This document shows positions 17,890-25,775 of a stretch of 64,000 nt of DNA, piece after piece. Made by a program: the position numbers and the translations under genes. The stretch's first letter is position 1. Each line of letters opens with the position of its first letter. The stretch covers positions 62,001 through 126,000 of the forward strand of contig NZ_NRQT01000005.1 in assembly GCF_004119455.1 (NCBI RefSeq), in the 5' to 3' direction. Origin of the DNA: Chryseobacterium sp. CH25 (GTDB lineage Bacteria; Bacteroidota; Bacteroidia; Flavobacteriales; Weeksellaceae). A model generated the notes under the pieces. It saw nothing but the letters and a program-made list of their open reading frames with translations. It was not told where the DNA came from and searched no databases.

Positions 17890-18732
17890 TTAAGAAAAGA
17901 TATCGAAATTTTCACCGTCAAAACTGGCGAAAACCATAGTAGGATAGGAGTCCTGATGATAGATGTTCCCATCTTTATCAATGGCTATAGCACCGGCAAA
18001 TCCGTCAATTGTTTTAAGCTCGTCAAAAGTTTTAGTGAAAGCCGTTTCTAGGCTCATTCCATCAGTTACACGCGTAACAATCTTTGTGGCGGTGGCATTG
18101 CTTACAATATCTTCTCCCACACCGGTACAGCTTACTGCACAGAAGGTGTTGGCATAATTTCCGGCCACAGTGGCAGAGTCTGAAATTCTTCCTGGGATCT
18201 CAAAACCTTTGCCACCTGTAGAAGTGGCAACAGCCAGTTTTCCATCCTTATCAATGGCTACACAGCCTACAGTGCCTTTACCTCCGTTACCAAGCTTAGC
18301 TTCATACTCCTTTCTCCTTTGGGGAATTTCAGTTGAGAAATTTTCAAATCCGTGTTCTGTAGCATAACGTTTTGCGCCTTGCCCACCTAAAACCCGGTCA
18401 TCCTCTCCAATTAGGTCCTTTGCTACAAAAATGGGATTTTTTACATCCTGAATATTGATGACACCACTTAATTTCTGAGTTTCACCATCCATTATAGCGG
18501 CACTCATACGGATCACACCATCACTCTGAATCTGCGAACCTATTCCCGCATTATACAAAGGGTCATCTTCCAGCAAAGAAACGGCATAAGCCACCGAATC
18601 AAAGGCAGAATGAGTCTGAAGGTAATGGTATGCTTTCTCAGCAATTTCTTTTAAAGAGTTCTGTTTTGCAGTTTTTACTTCATGGCTTTGGTCACTTTCT
18701 GAGAAAAAGCCTCCGTGGATGATGATTTTCAT
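17890..18732 (-). CDS. iaaA: Isoaspartyl peptidase / L-asparaginase (Ntn-hydrolase)
   Basis: A 280-residue type 2 asparaginase of the N-terminal-nucleophile class. The precursor cleaves itself before the Thr in GNGGKGTVGCVA (T154), which becomes the nucleophile. The start MKIIIHGG and D-P-L-Y-N-A-G-I-G-S are family signatures. The enzyme hydrolyses beta-aspartyl dipeptides. With cyanophycinase just upstream, the natural substrate is probably beta-Asp-Arg released from cyanophycin, giving aspartate and arginine; that is inference from the neighbourhood. An 11-copy heptamer repeat starts 43 bases upstream of the start codon. Confidence 0.88.
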   Translation of the reverse strand: MKIIIHGGFFSESDQSHEVKTAKQNSLKEIAEKAYHYLQTHSAFDSVAYAVSLLEDDPLYNAGIGSQIQSDGVIRMSAAIMDGETQKLSGVINIQDVKNPIFVAKDLIGEDDRVLGGQGAKRYATEHGFENFSTEIPQRRKEYEAKLGNGGKGTVGCVAIDKDGKLAVATSTGGKGFEIPGRISDSATVAGNYANTFCAVSCTGVGEDIVSNATATKIVTRVTDGMSLETAFTKTFDELKTIDGFAGAIAIDKDGNIYHQDSYPTMVFASFDGENFDIFS

Positions 18733-18775
18733 AGAATAAGAGTTGATGAATAATTTTTACGAAGGTAATTTATAA

Positions 18776-18852
18776 ATAAAAGATAAAAGATAAAAGATAA
18801 AAGATAAAAGATAAAAGATAAAAGATAAAAGATAAAAGATAAAAGATAAAAG
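18776..18852. repeat. Heptanucleotide tandem repeat, 11 copies of ATAAAAG
   Basis: Eleven perfect copies of ATAAAAG run without interruption. The array ends 43 bases from the start codon of the isoaspartyl peptidase gene. Its last copy is also the first unit of the 75-bp direct repeat that follows. Confidence 0.97.
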
Positions 18853-18920
18853 ATCTTGTCTTTAAACAACTATTGCATTTATGTATATCCACACGGATAT
18901 CAACATCAATTTGGGCGGGC
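18846..18920. repeat. 75-bp direct repeat, copy 1
   Basis: Begins ATAAAAGATCTTGTC and ends GGGCGGGC. About 60 of 75 bases match copy 2 at 19072-19146. The start is continuous with the heptamer array. Confidence 0.85.
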
Positions 18921-18963
18921 TTTACCTTGATTTAAAATCTTCAACAAGTTTATTAATAGTTTG

Positions 18964-19041
18964 GATTCTTACGGAATGACAAGGTTTGTTTGTATCATGT
19001 ATTTTGAGATATTAAAATCTTTTTGTCATTCCGTAGGAATC
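18964..19041. repeat. 19-bp inverted repeat between the direct repeats
   Basis: GATTCTTACGGAATGACAA at 18964-18982 pairs with 19023-19041 with one mismatch across a 40-base spacer. Flanked by the direct repeats, it looks like the core of a small MITE-like element. Confidence 0.75.
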
Positions 19042-19071
19042 TCAATAAAGCTATTAGTGACAATTTGAAAA

Positions 19072-19146
19072 ATAAAAGATCTTGTCGTTAAACAACTATT
19101 GCGTTTATGCTTATCCATCCGGAAATCAACATCATTAGGGGTGGAC
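19072..19146. repeat. 75-bp direct repeat, copy 2
   Basis: Second copy of the repeat at 18846-18920, diverged at about 13 positions, mostly in its 3' half. Confidence 0.85.
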
Positions 19147-19242
19147 TATAATCCTGAGCATAGCCGAAGGAAGCCCGGCCAAATAAATTAATCATATTCC
19201 ACTGGCTTTAACCAAAACCTAAAATAGGAAAGGAATATTAAA

Positions 19243-19269
19243 TAAAAAAACGGAACCGAAGTCCCGTTT
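19243..19269 (-). terminator. Terminator of the cyanophycinase gene
   Basis: On the minus strand a 9-bp stem (AAACGGGAC with GTTCCGTTT) closes on a stable TTCG tetraloop and runs into T. It separates cyanophycinase from the downstream peptidase gene. Confidence 0.8.
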
Positions 19270-19289
19270 GTATAGTTGTATAAGTTGGT

Positions 19290-20179
19290 CTATTTATCCT
19301 GTGGAATTGGATTGAACTGTGAATTCTCAATCGTAAGAGTTTTCGTTGTAAGGTCATAATGATCGTTCATAGACATCACATGAACCGTTAAATTATCAAT
19401 AGAAATAGGTTCACCCAGATTAATATTGGTAAGGTTGGTATCCTTAATAAATCTTCCGTCTACCAAAATCACAAGTCCTGACCCTACAGCTGTCATCACA
19501 TCATTATGAATGAACAATCCAGTATCTTCTCCTAAACCAATTCCCAGAGTTCTCGGATTATTCACTACTGCCTGGAAAAGACGTCCAATTCTGCCTCTTT
19601 GTACAAATGCGTATCAATGATAACATTATCAATTAAACCTAACCCCTGTGTAGTTTTAATTTCTCCTTTTAACAGAGCCTCAGAACTGCTTCCCTGATAG
19701 ATCATATTTTCAGAAGCCGCTGCAGCACCTGCAGAAGTTCCGGAATAAATAAAGTCCTGTTCCTGATATTTTAATAGAACCGTATCGTGGAATCTTGTTC
19801 CACCAAGAATAGATGTTAGCCTCAATTGGTCTCCACCAGTAAACATCATAACATCTGCAGCATTTGCTCTGGCTACCATAGCATCAGAATTAGCCTCTTC
19901 ACGGTTATGAATGTCAAGGATATTCACATTTTTTGCTCCTAAGAATTCAAATGCTTTTTTATATTCTGTACCTACAATCTGAGGAATTTGGGAGGCTGTT
20001 GTTACGATTTCAATAACAGAATCTTCCTTATGTTTTGATTCGCTGATGATCTTTCGCAAAATTCCGCGTTCAAAAAAGTTAAGATTCTTTTCAATATTCT
20101 GATCATAATCGGTTTCTGAAAAACTTCCTTTGTTTACAGCTCCTCCGATAACAATTAATTTTCCTACAGGTTTAGTCAT
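19290..20179 (-). pseudogene. cphB: Cyanophycinase, frameshifted
   Basis: A serine peptidase of family S51 that cuts cyanophycin into beta-Asp-Arg dipeptides. The nucleophile Ser is in YSGTSAGAAAAS, and GGDQLRL is also conserved. The frame from 20179 ends at 19565 after DTHLYKEAELDVFSRQ; the adjacent frame continues NNPRTLGIGLGEDTG to 19290. Adding one A to the run at 19605-19607 restores DTHFVQRGRIGRLFQAVVNNPR, the conserved sequence, and gives a 296-residue enzyme. The conserved residues are intact across the junction, so a sequencing error is likelier than a dead gene. It is divergent from cphA. Confidence 0.9.
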
Positions 20180-20183
20180 GGTA

Positions 20184-20191
20184 CAAAATTA
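20184..20191 (-). promoter_or_regulatory. Candidate -7 element of the cyanophycinase promoter
   Basis: On the minus strand this reads TAATTTTG (TAnnTTTG). It ends only 4 bases before the start codon, so transcription would begin at or in the codon (leaderless), or the real start lies further in. Confidence 0.35.
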
Positions 20192-20324
20192 AAAAATAAT
20201 TAACATGTTTGGCGAAATTCGTGCCATCTTTAGTTGATTTTTAATGTTTTAGAAATGTTAATGAAATTTAATTCTTTTTTGATAAATCTTCAATTGCACT
20301 ATGGTTTTGTTTAGGGTTTTATAT

Positions 20325-20332
20325 TATATTTG
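20325..20332 (+). promoter_or_regulatory. Candidate -7 element of the cphA promoter
   Basis: TATATTTG matches TAnnTTTG and lies 44 bases before the ATG. A TTTG at 20306-20309 is upstream but with only 15 bases of spacing, short of the usual 19-20. Confidence 0.35.
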
Positions 20333-20376
20333 GTTGTAAAATAAGTTATTGTTAACTGTTAAAATGCCAATAGACT

Positions 20377-23007
20377 ATGAAAATCGAAAAGATTCAGGCA
20401 CTACGTGGTCCTAATATCTGGAGTATCAGAAGAAAGAAGCTGATACAGATGAGGTTAGACCTTGAGGAAATGGAAAATTATCCTACCAATAAAATAGAAG
20501 GATTCAGGGAAAGAATTGAAAAATTAATCCCGTCACTGATTACCCACAGGTGTTCAGAAGGAGTGGAAGGAGGTTTTTTCCATAGAGTGGAAACGGGAAC
20601 CTGGATGGGACATGTCATTGAACATATCGCCTTGGAAATTCAAACTCTGGCGGGGATGGATGTTGGCTTTGGAAGAACCCGGGAAACTAAAACTCCGGGA
20701 GTGTATAATGTAGTATTCAACTATCTTGAAGAAAATGTAGGAATTTATGCTGCTGAAGAGGCGGTAAAGATTGCGGAAGCTTTAATTGAAGACAAAGAAT
20801 ACAATCTGAATGCCTGTATCCATAAACTGAAAGAGATTAGAGAACGTGTCCGCCTTGGGCCATCTACGGGAAGTATCGTAGAAGAAGCTGTTTCCAGAAA
20901 AATACCATGGATCCGATTGGGAACAAATTCACTGGTACAGCTTGGATATGGAATCAATCAACAGCGTTTTCAGGCTACAATTACCGGAAAAACAAGCTCT
21001 ATTGCAGTAGATATTGCCTGTAATAAAGAGTTAACCAAAAGAATGCTTCATGATGCGGCTATTCCGGTGCCAATAGGAGATTTGGTTGTAGATGAAGAAG
21101 ATTTAGATAAAGTTATTAAAAAAATAGGGTATCCTATTGTTTTAAAACCTTTGGATGGGAATCATGGAAAGGGTTCCTCTATCAATGTTAATGATTGGGA
21201 AGCTGCTAAAATTGGATTGGAGCATGCTCAGAAATATTCAAGAAAGGTAATCGTTGAAAAATACATTACAGGATATGATTTCAGGGTATTGGTGATTGAT
21301 AATAAAATGGTCGCTGCAGCAAGAAGAGTTCCTGCCCATATTGTGGGAGACGGTGAATTGAATATTCAGCAGCTTATCGATAAAGAAAATCAGGATCCAC
21401 GAAGAGGGTATGGTCACGAGAATGTTCTTACCGAAATTGAAGTGGATAAAGACACTTTAGAACTGCTTGAAAAACTTCAGTATACACTGGAAACTGTTCC
21501 GCAAAAGGGAGAGGTTGTTTATCTGAAGTCCACAGCTAATCTTTCTACAGGAGGTACGTCCATAGATGTTACAGATATGGTACATCCGGAAAATATCACG
21601 ATGGCAGAAAGGATTTCCAAAATTATAGGACTGGATGTTTGCGGGATTGATATTATGGCTGAAAACCTTACCCAGCCTTTAAAAGAAAGTGGTGGGGCAA
21701 TCATAGAAGTCAATGCAGCACCTGGATTCAGAATGCATCTGGCTCCAAGTGAAGGGCTTCCAAGGAACGTTGCTGCTCCGGTTGTAGATATGTTATATCC
21801 ACAGGGAAAACCGTTTACAATACCAATTATTGCAGTTACAGGTACAAATGGAAAAACAACCACAACAAGACTGATTTCCCATATTGTGAAAAGCAATGGC
21901 TATAGAGTAGGGTTCACTACATCAGATGGGATTTATATTCAAAATACAATGCTTTCCAAAGGAGATACTACCGGACCGATTTCCGCAGAGTTTATTTTAA
22001 AGGATCCTACGGTGGAATTTGCTGTTCTTGAAACGGCAAGAGGCGGAATTCTCCGTTCCGGACTGGGGTTCTCACAATGTGATATCGGAGTTCTCACGAA
22101 TATTGAAGAAGATCATTTGGGAATGAATGATATCCACAGTCTGAAGGACCTTACCAGAGTAAAACGGGTTGTTTTAGACAGTGTAAAGAAAACCGGCTGG
22201 AGCGTTTTGAATGCAGATAATGAGTATTCCATGAAGATCGTGAAGGATCTTGATTCTAATGTTGCTATTTTCAGTATGGATGAGAATAACCCCCATATTG
22301 TAAAGTTTGCAAAAGAAGGAAGAATAACCTGCGTTTATGAAGAAGGGTTTGTCACCATTAAAAAAGGAGACTGGAAGATCAGAATAGGTAAAGCCAAAGA
22401 TTTTCCGATTACTATGGAAGGTAAAGCCAGATTCATGATCGAAAATGTGCTGGCTGCCAGTTTGGCAAGCTATCTTCATGGATTTGGAATTGAAGATATT
22501 TCCAATTCACTAAGAACTTTTATCCCAAGTGCACAGCTTACCCCGGGAAGATTAAATGTCTTTAAGTTTAAAAGTTTTAAAGTACTGATTGATTTTGCTC
22601 ACAACCCGTCCGGATATGAAGCGATTGAAGATTATCTGAAAAATGTTGAAGCTACCAAGAAAATAGGTATTATTTCCGGTGTTGGAGACAGAAGAGATAA
22701 CGATATCAGGGAATGTGGAAAGATTGCAGGAAGAATGTTCGATCATATCATCATCCGAAATGAGAAACACCTTCGGGGAAGAACAGAGGAGGAAATCAAT
22801 GGATTGATTATAGACGGGATGCAGGCCTCAGGAAAAGATGTCAGTTATGAGATTATTCCAAAAGAAATAGAAGCGTTAAAACATGCTATGGGAATGGCAG
22901 AAGAAGGAACATTCATTACCGCTTTAAGCGATGTGATTTCCAATGCTATTGATCTCGTACAGGAATATCAGGCAAGAGAATTGCTGGAAGACGATAAGAA
23001 TCTATAA
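20377..23007 (+). CDS. cphA: Cyanophycin synthetase
   Basis: An 876-residue enzyme that polymerises aspartate and arginine into cyanophycin, alternating two ATP-dependent ligations. The length and three-part layout match CphA1: an N-terminal domain (1 to about 160), an ATP-grasp domain (about 200-470, with YPIVLKPLDGNHGKGSS) and a C-terminal Mur-ligase domain with the P-loop GTNGKTTTT at 489-497. LIDFAHNPSG and GVGDRRDND in the Mur part are conserved. The opposite strand carries cyanophycinase, so synthesis and degradation are divergent. A terminator follows at once. Confidence is high because all domains are complete. Confidence 0.96.
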   Translation: MKIEKIQALRGPNIWSIRRKKLIQMRLDLEEMENYPTNKIEGFRERIEKLIPSLITHRCSEGVEGGFFHRVETGTWMGHVIEHIALEIQTLAGMDVGFGRTRETKTPGVYNVVFNYLEENVGIYAAEEAVKIAEALIEDKEYNLNACIHKLKEIRERVRLGPSTGSIVEEAVSRKIPWIRLGTNSLVQLGYGINQQRFQATITGKTSSIAVDIACNKELTKRMLHDAAIPVPIGDLVVDEEDLDKVIKKIGYPIVLKPLDGNHGKGSSINVNDWEAAKIGLEHAQKYSRKVIVEKYITGYDFRVLVIDNKMVAAARRVPAHIVGDGELNIQQLIDKENQDPRRGYGHENVLTEIEVDKDTLELLEKLQYTLETVPQKGEVVYLKSTANLSTGGTSIDVTDMVHPENITMAERISKIIGLDVCGIDIMAENLTQPLKESGGAIIEVNAAPGFRMHLAPSEGLPRNVAAPVVDMLYPQGKPFTIPIIAVTGTNGKTTTTRLISHIVKSNGYRVGFTTSDGIYIQNTMLSKGDTTGPISAEFILKDPTVEFAVLETARGGILRSGLGFSQCDIGVLTNIEEDHLGMNDIHSLKDLTRVKRVVLDSVKKTGWSVLNADNEYSMKIVKDLDSNVAIFSMDENNPHIVKFAKEGRITCVYEEGFVTIKKGDWKIRIGKAKDFPITMEGKARFMIENVLAASLASYLHGFGIEDISNSLRTFIPSAQLTPGRLNVFKFKSFKVLIDFAHNPSGYEAIEDYLKNVEATKKIGIISGVGDRRDNDIRECGKIAGRMFDHIIIRNEKHLRGRTEEEINGLIIDGMQASGKDVSYEIIPKEIEALKHAMGMAEEGTFITALSDVISNAIDLVQEYQARELLEDDKNL

Positions 23008-23011
23008 AAAT

Positions 23012-23037
23012 AAAACCTCCGACAAATCGGAGGTTTT
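23012..23037. terminator. Bidirectional terminator after cphA
   Basis: An 11-bp perfect stem (AAAACCTCCGA and its complement) with a CAAA loop lies between cphA and the convergent membrane-protein gene. Confidence 0.9.
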
Positions 23038-23041
23038 GTTT

Positions 23042-23503
23042 TTACATATTTTCCCAAACTTTCTTTATGTTTCGCATTTTCACGAGATAGAAATATAAAG
23101 GAATAAGTTCCAGTCTAATTGTGAAATTAATTTTTAGTGAAGTAAAAGGGATTACTACCATCATAATGAAGCAAATAGCAATTCCTATAATAGCGTCAGC
23201 TATTGCAGCTTGCGGTGCCCATTTTTGTTCAAACCAGAGTCCGTAGGCAACAATACCTTTGAACAAAAACAACAATGAAATCAAAAGTCCAGTCATTGAA
23301 TAGGGATGTGTGGCATTTATTCCATATATTGATAAAGAAATATGAGTCATAAGAGAACCTGCCATCAACAAGATAAGAGATACAGTACCGCCAATTAAAA
23401 ACATCCATAAGAAAATTTTAATCCAAACGGGTAATAGATTTCGTCTTCGTGTTAAACTGTTATAGTTATCAAACTCATCAAAAGTTGTTGATTTTTCTTC
23501 CAT
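23042..23503 (-). CDS. Integral membrane protein of unknown function
   Basis: A 153-residue protein with four hydrophobic helices (about 26-48, 68-88, 102-118, 122-140) after a polar N-terminus. No family is recognised. It is the last gene of the leftward ten-gene array, 23 bases after the ATP-grasp-like gene. It may be an unrelated passenger or a membrane component for the product. Confidence 0.6.
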   Translation of the reverse strand: MEEKSTTFDEFDNYNSLTRRRNLLPVWIKIFLWMFLIGGTVSLILLMAGSLMTHISLSIYGINATHPYSMTGLLISLLFLFKGIVAYGLWFEQKWAPQAAIADAIIGIAICFIMMVVIPFTSLKINFTIRLELIPLYFYLVKMRNIKKVWENM

Positions 23504-23526
23504 GTATTATTAGTCTTATAAGTTAT

Positions 23527-24705
23527 TTATCCAAAAAAAGCATTAGAACTTCCAATCCAAATAGCATCTTTTTTATTGAAATCCACATTTACCATTGCTG
23601 CTTTTGTCATTCTTCCCAGATTTTCCAGTAGAATAGGACGTTCATCATTTTCTCGCCAAATATACAACAAACGGATTTCTGCTTTTGAAAACTCTCCATT
23701 AATATCTTCAAACAAGGGTTCATAAGTTACTTTTCTCTGTAAAATGTAATTTTCCTTATCATCAATAGCATTGGTGATTTCTTTCGTAGGATTCAAATTC
23801 ACTCCACTTCCTGCAAAAGAAAAGAGTGGTTTCAATACAAAGTTTTCAAGGGTTTCATTTTCAGGAAACTCATGAAGGAAATAACTTTTTGGAACAAACT
23901 GATGTTGTAATAATGGCAAAAGGAACTTAGAGATTTTAAAAAACCAGTTTGGATGCGTGATCCACTTTACATCCACATCTTCACGGAAATCAAATTCAGT
24001 TTTAAGATCCGGTATTCTGTCTAATTCATCAAAAATAACACGGTTGTAGATTCTTTTAATTTCTACAAGCTGACCATCATTTTCATAATATAATTTCTTG
24101 CCTTCTTTTTTTACCTTGGTAAGGCACACCGTTTTTATGCCTAATAATTGTTCTGTTAGAGCAAAGTCAATGGCTGTTTTCTGTTTTTCCGGAAAGATTT
24201 CAAGAAGAATTACGTTTTCCGGATTTTCATCACCTACAATCAGATCTCTTAAATGCTGTTGAAAGTCTTTATGAGACATTGTATTACGAATCTCTGAAAG
24301 GAAAGGATACACTTCACAGAATGTATCTTCATAAATCTTTTGGAAGGCATATAATGAAGGAAATGCCTGAAGTTCGATTAATTGCGGTTCAATTTCCCCA
24401 TTTTCACTTTTACAGACTCCAAAATCAATGGTGAAAAAATGTGGTTGGTTTGTATCGTTGGGAACTCTACAGTTATCTGGAATGGCTTTCTGAAGGGTTT
24501 CTGCTGGAAGATCTTTAATCTGGCTAATGATACTTTCACTGGCGTCAAGCAATTTACTTTCAAATTCTTTGGTAAGGAAAATCGGACTTTCGGAAATTCT
24601 AAAACCAGGCTCTATACCTCCTTTTTGTTTTAAAATCTCTTTAAGTTGAGTGTATTTTTCATCTGAAAACTCCTGATTAAACTGTTTTCTGTATTTTGGG
24701 ATCAT
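23527..24705 (-). CDS. ATP-grasp-like protein, possible ligase
   Basis: A 392-residue soluble protein. The C-terminal part has a glycine-rich F-V-L-K-P-L-F-S-F-A-G-S-G-V motif, followed by Y-I-L-Q-R-K-V and K-A-E-I-R-L-L-Y-I-W, in the order of the ATP-binding Lys, Gly-rich loop and following strand of an ATP-grasp fold. The C-terminus N-L-G-R-M-T-K-A-A is reminiscent of circularly permuted ATP-grasp enzymes such as glutathionylspermidine-synthase-like proteins. The assignment is by motif pattern only. It lies in an array with two clearer ATP-grasp ligases and a GCS2 ligase, which supports amide-bond chemistry. Confidence 0.55.
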   Translation of the reverse strand: MIPKYRKQFNQEFSDEKYTQLKEILKQKGGIEPGFRISESPIFLTKEFESKLLDASESIISQIKDLPAETLQKAIPDNCRVPNDTNQPHFFTIDFGVCKSENGEIEPQLIELQAFPSLYAFQKIYEDTFCEVYPFLSEIRNTMSHKDFQQHLRDLIVGDENPENVILLEIFPEKQKTAIDFALTEQLLGIKTVCLTKVKKEGKKLYYENDGQLVEIKRIYNRVIFDELDRIPDLKTEFDFREDVDVKWITHPNWFFKISKFLLPLLQHQFVPKSYFLHEFPENETLENFVLKPLFSFAGSGVNLNPTKEITNAIDDKENYILQRKVTYEPLFEDINGEFSKAEIRLLYIWRENDERPILLENLGRMTKAAMVNVDFNKKDAIWIGSSNAFFG

Positions 24706-24763
24706 ATTTTTTCTTTTGTGATGTTAAAAAAATCGAGCAATAATGCCCGATATTTTATAGGAT

Positions 24764-24902
24764 GGAAGTTGGATGCTGGAAGAGGGAAGTATTTGAAGTC
24801 TGTATTTTAAATTAAGGTGTTTTTTTATACCTGATTAAAATCAAAAGTTGACAGAAGTTTAATGACTACTGGTAACTTCCAGCCTCCCTCTTCCAGCTTC
24901 CA
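24764..24902. repeat. Intergenic repeat with long imperfect inverted arms, copy A
   Basis: GCTGGAAGAGGGA at 24775-24787 is exactly complementary to 24885-24897, with about 97 bases between. Words GGATGCTGGAAG and TTCCAGCCTC also occur in the same order and spacing class at 38034-38178, so this is a dispersed family. Confidence 0.75.
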
Positions 24903-24908
24903 AACTTA

Positions 24909-25742
24909 TTAAGCCAAAGACTCAACTTCTTTCAAAATGTTTTTTTTTGCGAACTGAAGAAATCTCGGAAGGATCTGGTGTCTGGTCAGGATGATTTTAT
25001 CCTCATCATCAATTCGGTCCATCGTTTCAAGATATTTTTCCATTCCAAAATTTTCAATCATAGCTTCTCTGTTCTTGTCGTCTTTAAGGTTTTCGATCAA
25101 AGCCTCAGGACTTGCTTCCGGATGGAATTGAGTTCCGAATATCTCGTCAGAAAAACGAACCGCCATTACTGCTCTTTCCAGATTGATATGAGGACGGAAT
25201 TTTTCAATTGCCATCACAGTCATTCCCAATTCCTCAAAACGGTCATGGTCCGGTTCAATGAACTGATAAGCTCTGGAATCTACTGCATAAAAAGGATTCT
25301 GAAGATTTTTGAATAAAAATTCATCTTTACCCTCTTCGGTTTTATGTATTGGCATTACTCCGAAAGAATAGGACTTTCTTTTACAGATATTTCCTAATTT
25401 CCAGTGAATGCTTGCCAGTTGAAATGAATGACAGATCAGGAAAAGATATTTTTTATCTTCACTGTATTTATTGTGTTCAAAAATGGAATCTAAAAAATGA
25501 GCAAACCTGTCTTCCCACGCGAAACCTTCACGGTGTGGAGTTCCTGGTCCGCCTGAAGAAATGAAAATATCAAAGTCTCCGATTTCAGGCATTTCGTCTT
25601 TAAACCTGACATCAAACGTTTTGATGATTACATTGTCTTCAGAGTTCTGCTGAAACGTTTCAGAAATTTCTTTAATGTTTCTAAAGCCTTGATTGACATG
25701 ATTGTTGTTCATGTCCAGCAGAGCAATTCGAATATCTTTCAT
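24909..25742 (-). CDS. Class I glutamine amidotransferase-like protein
   Basis: A 277-residue protein with the class I triad visible: an oxyanion-loop S-G-G-P-G-T (63-68), the nucleophile in F-L-I-C-H-S-F (C104) and the H-P-E pair in GTQFHPEAS (H207, E209). Such enzymes release ammonia from glutamine for a partner ligase or cut gamma-glutamyl bonds. No synthase domain is fused, so a partner must be separate. The GCS2 ligase ends 33 bases upstream and the ATP-grasp-like gene follows 203 bases downstream. Supplying ammonia to form an amide in this pathway is a reasonable inference. Confidence 0.8.
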   Translation of the reverse strand: MKDIRIALLDMNNNHVNQGFRNIKEISETFQQNSEDNVIIKTFDVRFKDEMPEIGDFDIFISSGGPGTPHREGFAWEDRFAHFLDSIFEHNKYSEDKKYLFLICHSFQLASIHWKLGNICKRKSYSFGVMPIHKTEEGKDEFLFKNLQNPFYAVDSRAYQFIEPDHDRFEELGMTVMAIEKFRPHINLERAVMAVRFSDEIFGTQFHPEASPEALIENLKDDKNREAMIENFGMEKYLETMDRIDDEDKIILTRHQILPRFLQFAKKNILKEVESLA

Positions 25743-25775
25743 TACATCATATTTTTTGTAAAGTTACCAAAAATA

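Larger units (their letters stand above)
18733..19289. other. Repeat-rich intergenic region in the cyanophycin locus
   Basis: The 557 bases hold three repeat structures, listed separately: an 11-copy ATAAAAG array, a pair of 75-bp direct repeats, and a 19-bp inverted repeat between them. A terminator for cyanophycinase lies at the right end. No gene is seen. Confidence 0.8.

Noticed and set aside
18776..18852. Possible CRISPR array
   Set aside because: The units are seven bases long and contiguous, with no spacers.
21519..21896. 125-residue open frame opposite cphA
   Set aside because: It is antisense to the ATP-grasp and Mur parts of cphA; its residues reflect the complementary codons.
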